Assembly: GCA_034336665.1 (NCBI GenBank)
Contig: CM067568.1
Coordinates: forward strand, 9,197,165-9,261,164
Origin: Luscinia megarhynchos
Taxonomy: Eukaryota > Chordata > Aves > Passeriformes > Turdidae
Direction: 5' to 3'
DNA: 64,000 bases
The notes under the pieces were generated by a model. That model was not told where the DNA came from. It saw nothing but the letters and a program-made list of their open reading frames with translations, and ran no database searches. The position numbers were made by a program, and so were the translations under genes. This document shows, piece after piece, positions 55,701 through 64,000 of the stretch. Positions within the stretch are counted from its first letter, which is position 1; each line of letters opens with the position of its first letter.

Positions 55701-58700
55701 AGGCTGCTGCCGATCCAGCATTTCTGCCTGGCCCATCCCCCTGGCACAGGATACATGCACGGACAGCAGGTTACATTGGACCCCTCACCCCAGGCAGGAT
55801 CCCACGGAGTGTTTCCATCCCAGGGATCTCACCAGTGCCCCAGCCCCATCACCTCTTGGTGCAGAGACTCCCTTCAGCACAGCTGATGGGGAATTTGGAA
55901 GTCCTGTTGCCCCAGGCAGATTTTGGTGGGATGACTGATGGAAACACAGAACAAGGTTTGTTAGAACAAGATTAGAACATGCTTGGAAAAACTTGCTATT
56001 ACTCCCAGGTCATTTAGCTTAAGGTTTTTGGGAGTTTTGCCACATTTTTCTACTGTTACAGCAAAAAAATGTTCTGTTTTGAATAGCATAAATCTCTGCT
56101 GTTACAATCATATCCTAATATTCTCTGATACCAACAAACTCAGTTTCAGTCTTAAAGGTCTTAGACCTATGAAAAGAAAAACACATAAACACCAAATGCT
56201 GCTGTTATTAATGGTGATGATAATAATAATAGCCCTTAAAACCCCACTAGTATTTCACATTTGCACATTGTCCAATCTTTACCCAAACCCAGAATTTGAC
56301 ATGTCCCTTCCATGCCCTATAAGCAAGTCTGACCACAGCAGATAAGGGACAGCTATACCTAATAAAAATAAAGTACAACAATAGCAGAGATCAGCCCAGA
56401 GAGGAGAAAGAGATATTACTCTTTCCCTTCACAAAGCGATTCTCCACCCTTGGAGAAGAGGGATCAATGTCACAGCTCCTTCTTCAAAGAGACTCAGAGA
56501 AAGCCAAAACAATGCATGGCCAGCTTCCATTTGCTATAAAAGTCCAGAAATGTGGTGCAGACAATGCCAGGCTCCAGTCACGGCTCCGTGTGTCTTTGGG
56601 AGGATATTTGACCTCCAAGGATAAGACTGGCCGGAAAGTCAGGGGGTGGGATTTCCTGTGCTTTAAAGTACAACATGTCATCACCCACCTTGAAGGCCTT
56701 CAGCACTGATTTGTGCTGGCCTCCCTAAGTCCCTCTGGGACCTCCTGGCCCAGATCAAGGTGCCAGGCTTTAGTCATGCAGTTTAGCTTCCCTGTAGTTG
56801 CTCCAGCAGCAGCAGACTGAATTTGAGCCTGGCTTAGCTCCTGGAGTCCGTATCTCATTCCACACCATGCTCATGTGCAAGGCTCAGCTGCCTTGCTTGG
56901 TGACCTATGCAGACACTGCCCTGCACCAGCAAACAGATGGGTGATGGTCTTGGAATTGGCTCTGATTAGTCTAAGATGACACCTGCACAGCCACACATTG
57001 CATGGTGGCACTTGTGTCTCGCCTCCCTTCCTACGCTCCTCCTGCTGGGGAAGGAGGAGGCAGCAGCCACACCTGCTGGGAGATAAGGGGAGATCAGAAC
57101 CCTCTAATCAGAGCAGGGAGAAAGAAGACAACATCTGGCTGAGGCTGCAGACTGTGGGAGCTCTTAAAGATGCTCCCAAAGGGAGAGAGAACCTAGGGAA
57201 GGCCAGCCCACAGCTTCATCTCTCATCTTTGGTTCTGTCCACGTTTCAGGTGAAGTGCTCTTAGCCCTCCTGCACCTTTCACAAGCCCAGTTGCCTCTTG
57301 ATTTAGCAGATTCATTAGAAAGTCTCTAATCCCTTAGGAACATGCCCTTCCCCCTTGCAGACTTCCAGTTCAGATTCAATTAATAGCAGGCAATTAACGC
57401 TGAATTAAAAGCTTTGACACGAGGCTCCATCCTGGTTTCACTTGGCCAGCACCACACCACGCCCTCACTGTGACCAACACAAGGCCGAGCACAGCCACAG
57501 CCTGAATGCAGTGGGGAGAGCTGAGCAAAGGGCAAATAGAAAAATAGCAGGAATAAACAAAGAAAAGGGAGCCTGGCATGATAAGGACCTGCTGACTTGG
57601 CAGGTGTATACACTGCTTCCAGTGTCATGGCCTCTTTGGGACATGGACACCCTGGAAGAGAGGACAGCCTTCCATGTTAGCTTATCATCTGGGGAGCCCA
57701 GCTGATCCCATCAGTATTTTATTAACCACCATGAGACGAAGAATTCAGGGCTGGTCCTGCTTCACCCACAAAGCCAGACTCCTCTGCCACTGCCATGGAG
57801 TCTGTACCTCTGGCAGCCACCTTGGGTTACACCAGATGAGCTCCTCACAGAGCAGATCCCAGAGGTTTATTTTTTGGACACAGTTTAGGAAGGAAAAATA
57901 AAAACCAGGGTGACCTTAGCTGGATCCCTGGTTCCTCCTGGTGCTTCACAGCTGGGGCTAGGTCCTGGTCTGAGCTCCTTGGGCCAAACTTGGTGACACA
58001 TTCCTGCTGGAGTAACCTGGATTTCAGTACATTAGGATATGGCCCTGGGGCAGTAAGAGAAAGGCAGCCAGAAATATGACACTAATATGCAGAAACACTC
58101 ATAGCTATCATCAGCTGTGGGACTCAAGTGATTGGGTGGTGCAGACTAAACAGAGCATAGTAGGGTTTTTAAGAGCCGAAGTTCTCTTTTCCAGGTATCT
58201 TATGCTAATGAACAAAGAGATCCAGGAGATAGGAACAGTTTGAGGACTGTAAAAGGAAACCAGCAGACAGCTATTAACAGAGGAAAAATTCACAGGTACC
58301 CAAGCTTGGGCACAGGGATGGGTTTTATTACACTCAGAGGGGTTGGCAGACCATCAAGTTTCTATTCTAATGTGGATATGAATTTATACCTCTTATAGGT
58401 GTGCATAGGGATTTCAGTATCAACCACAAGAGAGACAAAAAAGGGGGAATTCAACATACTAGCTACTAAAATGCACTTGAGAGTCCTTTCTAGCAGTGTC
58501 TCCATGCTGCATGTATTACTGTGACAGAAAACAGGCTGAAAGTTGTAAGGCCAAGCCCACAACATGCTGGGGTTCTCCATGCAGTCTGTGTACAGTCAAG
58601 TACTTCACCAACATCCCCATAAATGCATCCCTCTGACATCCTACTGACAGTTCTGATAAAATCAGTGAGAAAACTGTCTCTGCCCTCACCTCAGGGTGAA

Positions 58701-59942
58701 ACACACAGAGCAAAATACCACAAGTGTTCACAAGTGTTCCAACACGAGGAATAAATACAGATACGTAAGGAATCTAGGGCAGCTCTGCTGATGATACAAG
58801 TCAGCCTCCAGAGGGGAAATCCCAGGTGTCAGGGATGACTCCAAAGTATTCCCTGGGGATTGCACACACTTTAGCCTAGATTCAGTGAAGACAAACCCTT
58901 GGAGGAAGCTCCACTGCCTGCCCACGGCTGTCATGGCAGCCCTTGGCACATGCCAAGCACACTCAGCAGTTCCCTTGCAGGAAATCCTACTGAGGACACT
59001 GAGGAATTTCTTCCTTTAGGCCAGCAACAAGTATTTCAAAACCTTCTAATTCTGACAACTTTATCATGAGATAAGCAGTGTTTGACCCAGTCACAGAAGT
59101 GCCCCTGAACTTTCCAGAAGAGACTTAAAAAGATTTTAAGACTTTGCTTTGGCTTCCCTTCAGCTCACACATGAAGCAGAGGTGAAGGGCTTGGATACCA
59201 AAACACATAATTCCCTGAGGTCTTGTTATATTTTGTTTTTAGGTTTTGTTTCTCTTCCTTTGTAGTTCTGTCAGAACAGTGCCTGGATCTCTCTCACATT
59301 TTCTCCCACATTCTAATTCTCATTGGAAAGAAGAGGAAAATAATCTTTGCTGATCCTGTCTGCCTTTCACTAACCACTCACCGCAGTACATTTTCCTTCA
59401 TCCTTGTGCTGCCAGTGGAGCAGTATTCAGTTAACTCATTTTTCTTTATGTAGGCAATCCCCTCATAAAGATACTTTAACAGCTGGTGTAGAGCTTAAAA
59501 TTACCACATAACAAAAGCTAATGGCACTCTAGGCATGAAAAATGGCTTGGGACATACAGCCACGAGCACATGGGCACAAGGATCCGGGACAGACCATGGA
59601 TACAAAGGCGACCTCAATTGCTGTTTAACCTTAGGCAGGATAGTGCTGCTGGGAAAACACATGCTGGAACATCACAAAGTTGGGGTGTGCCTGGAATGGA
59701 AGGACAAGAGGGAGATGTGGAAGTAGGTTTTGAAAAAGCATCCTGAGATGTATCGCCTTCTGCCTAGGTCAGAGCAGTGAGGGGTGACTGAGAGCAGGGA
59801 GGAAACACCCTTGTGCTCACCTGACTGCTCCATCTGCTTGGAGACCCCAGCCTGGAGGCAGGGAGGGCAGGATGCACATGGATAAATCACCTGAAAGCCT
59901 GTTCTATAACCACTGATCCTGTCTCTTGTGCTTCTGCTGCAG

Positions 59943-61113
59943 TTGCCTGGTCTGTGAAGCAACATGAGTCACAAGGGATCCCTCAGCAGCAACCCTGGCT
60001 CATCAAAGTAAGAATCTTCCTGCACCACTCCTTCCTACTGTTCAGGGGATACTCCAAGCAGTCTCACTCATCCCCAAAGTCCCTGGTGTTTGTTTCACCC
60101 CTCCTGGGCACCTGACAGGCTGGCACTGCCTCACACATCACCTGCCCTGTGCACTGGGGTTTGATAATGGCACATTAGGTGGAGAGAGCAGAGGGACACC
60201 AGGAGCCTCTCCACCTGCAGCTTTGGGCTGCAGCACCCCATTCGCAACTTCCCAATGGAGCCAGAGCCACCAGCTCTCTCCCTCCTTCCTGCACCGGGTA
60301 TGAGCACCTGAACCATTGTGTGCCCTCAAGGGGACACGGTGACAGAGCACAGAGCAGCCCCTGGGCACCCATGGGCTCACTGCTCCATGCAGGACAGAGG
60401 GACTACAGCACCTCAGATCCTGCTTGGACCCTCCTCTGCCACACCAAACTCTATTATCTCTGAGTGCTCATTGCTACTCATGACCCAGGCACAGGGTGTG
60501 GCCCTACATGTGGTGCTTAGAGACCTGATGTCCCAAAACTCATCTGCTTACAGCCAATGCCACCCTCCCACATTCTTACATGGGATGTATTCTATATCTG
60601 AGCACCTCCCTTCAAGGGATACATCTCCAACATGTCCATTGAGAAGGGATCATCACCTTGGCTCTTGCACTGCCTCAGGTTCAGGTGGACTCAGGGGTAA
60701 CATGGAGGGGGTCTCCCTGTTACAAGCCCACCTACAGCACACTGGGAGCTGCTGTCCTTAACCCAGCCCCTCCGGAGTGCTGTCCTTCCAGGGGACATTG
60801 TGAAGGTAACTCTAGTGGGGACAGGCCTCACTGGGCTGCCCCGTGTCTTGTTTCCACCACTGGGTTCAATGACATGTGCCCGTGGTGTGGATAACAGGTA
60901 GGATTGCACAGGGAGCCGCTGGCACAGCCCACAAGGAAATGCTTTGCATGGAAGGGAAGGGCTAGTCCCTCTGGGCAGCTGCAGAGCTGCTGTGTGAAAA
61001 CTGATGTTAAAAATATTTAGGAGCTGATGGTTGATTTGCACCTTCTTTCTTTTCCAGTGGCAGCATGGGCAAAGCCGAGGGAGCCTCCAAGCTGAGTGCA
61101 AAGGACCTGTACG
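59943..61113 (+). CDS. EPS8L2: EPS8L2, N-terminal part (first two coding exons)
   Basis: EPS8-like adaptor that links receptor signalling to Rac and actin and supports stereocilia and microvilli. Only the start is here: exon 59943-60007 (21 bases of leader, ATG at 59964) and exon 61058-61113. Together they give 33 residues, MSHKGSLSSNPGSS then NGSMGKAEGASKLSAKDLY, matching the mammalian start (NGSLGRSDGVAK, SPKDLF). The PTB and SH3 domains lie beyond the window. Position and strand after TMEM80 fit the conserved gene order. The call rests on a short match plus synteny. Confidence 0.82.
59964..60007 (+). CDS. EPS8L2: EPS8L2 coding exon 1
   Basis: 44 coding bases after a 21-base leader and acceptor CTTCTGCTGCAG. 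The start codon is the first ATG in the exon. Donor GTAAGA splits an Asn codon. Confidence 0.8.
60008..61057 (+). other. EPS8L2: EPS8L2 intron
   Basis: Non-coding. No feature seen. Confidence 0.7.
61058..61113 (+). CDS. EPS8L2: EPS8L2 coding exon 2
   Basis: 56 bases after acceptor TTTTCCAG, encoding GSMGKAEGASKLSAKDLY and ending in donor GTGAGT one base into the next codon (expected Glu). Confidence 0.83.
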
Positions 61114-64000
61114 GTGAGTCATTCCCACAAACATATCCAAAGTTTCCCATGGCAAAAGGCACCTCTGGAGAGCTGGATGTGGATGCTGGGGAGCTTTAGG
61201 CTGGAACTCAATCAAAGCCACATGAATCCAGAGTTCCATACGCAACAGGCTGGTCTGACCTGGCAGCAAAAACACATCTGGGCCGACACCTCCCATGCTG
61301 GGGACAGTTGGGATTTTGCAGGAACAGAACGTTGCTTCCCCTACCCAGATCCTCCCCAGGTCTGTTAGCAAGATCACCTGATAAAGGGCCTCACAAAAGA
61401 AAGACTGTCCTCATCAGGTTAATGATTATCCTCTTGTAACTACTCAGTGAACCATGAAAATTCCGTGCCCTTTGGCCCTTTGGAAGTGCAGGGAATGGGC
61501 AGCGTGAGTGTTTGTGCACACAAGAGGCAGCATGTTTGGATTGAGCACATTTAGGTAACAAATAACAGTTATTCCTGATCTCAGCAGATCCAAGTACCCC
61601 AGGTGAAAATGTGGCCTCTGGGGTGGCCAGAGCAAGCATAAACCATGTGAAAAATCACCTCAGTTATTTCTGGGGTAAGAAGCTGAGGATTGTCTGGGGT
61701 AACAAAAGCAGCTTTTGGGGAGCCTGAGCCTGCCAGATCTCCCACCTGAGAGCTGTGGATTTACCTAGTTGATGTTTAATTTGGAAGGAACAGGCTGTGT
61801 GTGCTTCCCCTTGGAGATCTTCTATTTGATCAGAGATTCTCCTCGGCAGCTATGAAGGCGGTTTATTTGTCCCTGGGAAGTGACTCTGTTTGCCTGGGGG
61901 TTTTGGCTGGAGGTTTATGCATGTGGAGTGGCCTGGAGCACTGTCCAGAGAGATCAACCTCACCTGGAGAGAAGTGGGATGGCAGGGGCTGTATTTGCTG
62001 CTTAACAAAACCACTGTTAACATCAATTAGCTTCCCAGAAATGAAACATGAGGATAATGGCAGAGCAGAAATTTGGGCTGTTTGTGGCCTGGATGCTGCA
62101 GGGTGGGCAGGTGCCGAGCAAGGGTTTGAACTGTGTCAGTCACTTCTGGAGATGGAAGGACACATGATAAAGGAGGATGAGGTGTGGAAATTTTTGGTGC
62201 ACACAGGGCTGCTAGTGCAGACAAACTCCTGCCTCCAAGGCAGTGCACATTCCTTTGGCTGTGCACTGACACTGTGGCACATCCTGTCAGGGGCAGGAGG
62301 CTGTAGTTGCCAGGTAAATAGCTATACAGAGATGTGTGAAAATGAACCTGGGAGCTCACAACGATATTAAAGCCAAGCAGATTTGCAGGCTGGCACCCAT
62401 AGGTGCAGGCAGTCCAGGGCTCCAAGCCATCAGAGTTCCAGAGGGGGATCTAATGGTGTCATGGCACAGGGAGCACCCCTCAATCCTGTGCCACAAAAGC
62501 CAGTGCAGGAAAAGGCTGACAAAACAAACACAGCTCTCAAATAAGCACTTTTCAACACAGAATTTCATCTTCTACATTTTTTGTATGAACACACCTCAAA
62601 AGCAAATTCACCAGGGCTGGGACCTCTCTGACCAAATTCCAGAAAACCTGAAATGAGGACTCTATGTCCCTGGGCCAAATCCTCAGGAGTAAAGGCGCTG
62701 CCTGCTATTTCCCTGCCACTACTGAAATGCAGAATGAGATCTGCAGGCATTCCCTGCACAAATCAGTGCCTCTTGGCCAGCCCAGCTCCTGTCATGAGCA
62801 CATCCAGAGGGATTTTGCTTGAAACCCACCTGCTAATTCAGCAAAGGACACTCAGCACGTGTAAACCAATATTTAAATGTCTTGGTCCCTTTCCTACTCA
62901 GATCGTCCCTCCCCCAGCATTAATTTCTGCTGTGAGTTGGCACATTTGGGGGTAGAGGGCGAGCAAGAACTAAAATTGCAGGGAGAATTATGTTTCATAA
63001 TGAAACAAATCACACCAAGCCAAGCTGGCCTTGATTATGGGATTATAACACTGCTGAGGGACATTTGGAGCTGACAAGGCTTTTCATATTTCCATTTTCT
63101 TCCAGTGCAATCAGACTGGACCCTCAGCCTGTGTACACTGCCAGACCTCCAAGAAGTGAGTGCAGTGACTCTCAAATTCCCAGCACACAGGCATCCACTC
63201 ATTTAAAGCTCCAGTGCACACACGTGTCTAAATATTATTTCTCGGTGAACAAGGCCTTGGATCTTTCTAAAGATACTTTTTCTACAGTAATACTGGCCTA
63301 ATGTGACAGGGGTGCCAACTGTGGATACACAAGTGCTACCTGAGGGCCAAGGTGTCCCCAGTATCAACAGGGACTTACTGGGAATATTAAACTCACCCCA
63401 GGAGAGACCCTGAAGAGGGATATTTAAAATTGTGGTGAGGCTGGAACACAGCAGCAGCTTCAGGCTGTGCACAGGAAGGCACCTGGATGATGAAGGTGGA
63501 GGTTCACTCTGGGGGGGCTCCAGGACATAGTGTGAAGGTCCTTACAGGATACAGCCTCATCACACGGCTGTTGATGGATGGGGAAGGCTCTGGTGCCATA
63601 CTTGGCCTGCTGAAATTGCTTTGATCACCAAATATATTGCCTATCATCGTGTATTCTTCACTGTGGTGAGCACAGTGGTGAGAGGGATGCAGAGAGATGA
63701 CCAAAGGAAATTCTACAATGAAACAGGCTTAAAGCCCCAAGATACCCTCCCTTGGCTCTGTCCCTACAACATTTTGGTGTGCTTTCCAGCTGCTCTGCCA
63801 TACTCAGTGGAGTTTCCTGGCTTCATGGGAGCAGGACACTCATCCTTTCCTCGCCCCTTAGTAAAACAGCACCACATTCATTCAGTTCCACATTCTGGAG
63901 GGGTCTGTGGCTGCAGGGAGCAGCTGGCAGCAGGGAATGGCTGGCCCCTCTCAGGTTGCCACCTCTCTCCCCACACAGCCACCAGCTGAATAAATGTTAA
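61114..64000 (+). other. EPS8L2: EPS8L2 intron running off the right edge
   Basis: I looked for the next expected exon (EQRKKYS) and did not find it, so it lies beyond 64000. One phase-compatible but unrecognised exon-like stretch sits at 63106-63155. Confidence 0.65.

Larger units (their letters stand above)
36200..59942. other. 24-kb stretch between TMEM80 and the first EPS8L2 coding exon
   Basis: I recognised no coding exon on either strand. The first ~870 bases are probably TMEM80 3' UTR. After that come several CR1 fragments, GC-rich blocks at 39790-40060 and 40600-41392, and the pentanucleotide array at 47838-48134. Much of the right-hand part is likely the first intron of EPS8L2 if the 41.4-kb donor belongs to that gene. 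From 53000 to 59900 I saw nothing but ordinary unique sequence. Confidence 0.6.

Overview
The window is ordinary nuclear DNA from a bird, probably a songbird. The genes are split into short exons with GT-AG introns, the non-coding sequence carries many decayed CR1-type LINE 3' ends, and gene order matches the amniote block DRD4 - DEAF1 - TMEM80 - EPS8L2 (human 11p15.5). All four assignments come from reading exon translations and recalling the protein families; no database search was possible.

Layout. 1-7443: GC-rich at the extreme left, then non-coding; read as intron 1 of DRD4, whose first exon (TM1-TM2) I could not find here. 7444-9064 (+): DRD4 exons 2-4, from TM3 to the stop codon, with a poly(A) signal at 9110. 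9120-11446: tail-to-tail intergenic spacer with small repeats. 12005-30714 (-): complete DEAF1, 12 coding exons giving 542 residues, plus one extra in-frame 66-bp candidate cassette exon. About 30180-31560: a CpG island shared head-to-head by DEAF1 and TMEM80. 31330-36199 (+): TMEM80, five coding exons including a proposed 23-bp micro-exon. 36200-59942: 24 kb without a recognisable coding exon, holding CR1 fragments, a large two-phase pentanucleotide array and a CpG island near 40.6-41.4 kb that ends in a good splice donor (candidate EPS8L2 leader exon). 59943-61113 (+): the first two coding exons of EPS8L2; the rest of that gene lies beyond the right edge.

Functionally these are neighbours, not an operon or system: a dopamine receptor, a SAND/MYND transcription factor, a ciliary-type tetraspan membrane protein and an actin-regulating adaptor. 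The one plausible regulatory link is that the DEAF1/TMEM80 promoter is packed with TTCG/CGAA, the core half-site of DEAF1 itself, which suggests autoregulation that would also reach TMEM80. I found no evidence for a new multi-gene system. The most useful leads are the DEAF1 cassette exon, the TTCG array, the TMEM80 micro-exon and the CpG island inside a DEAF1 intron.
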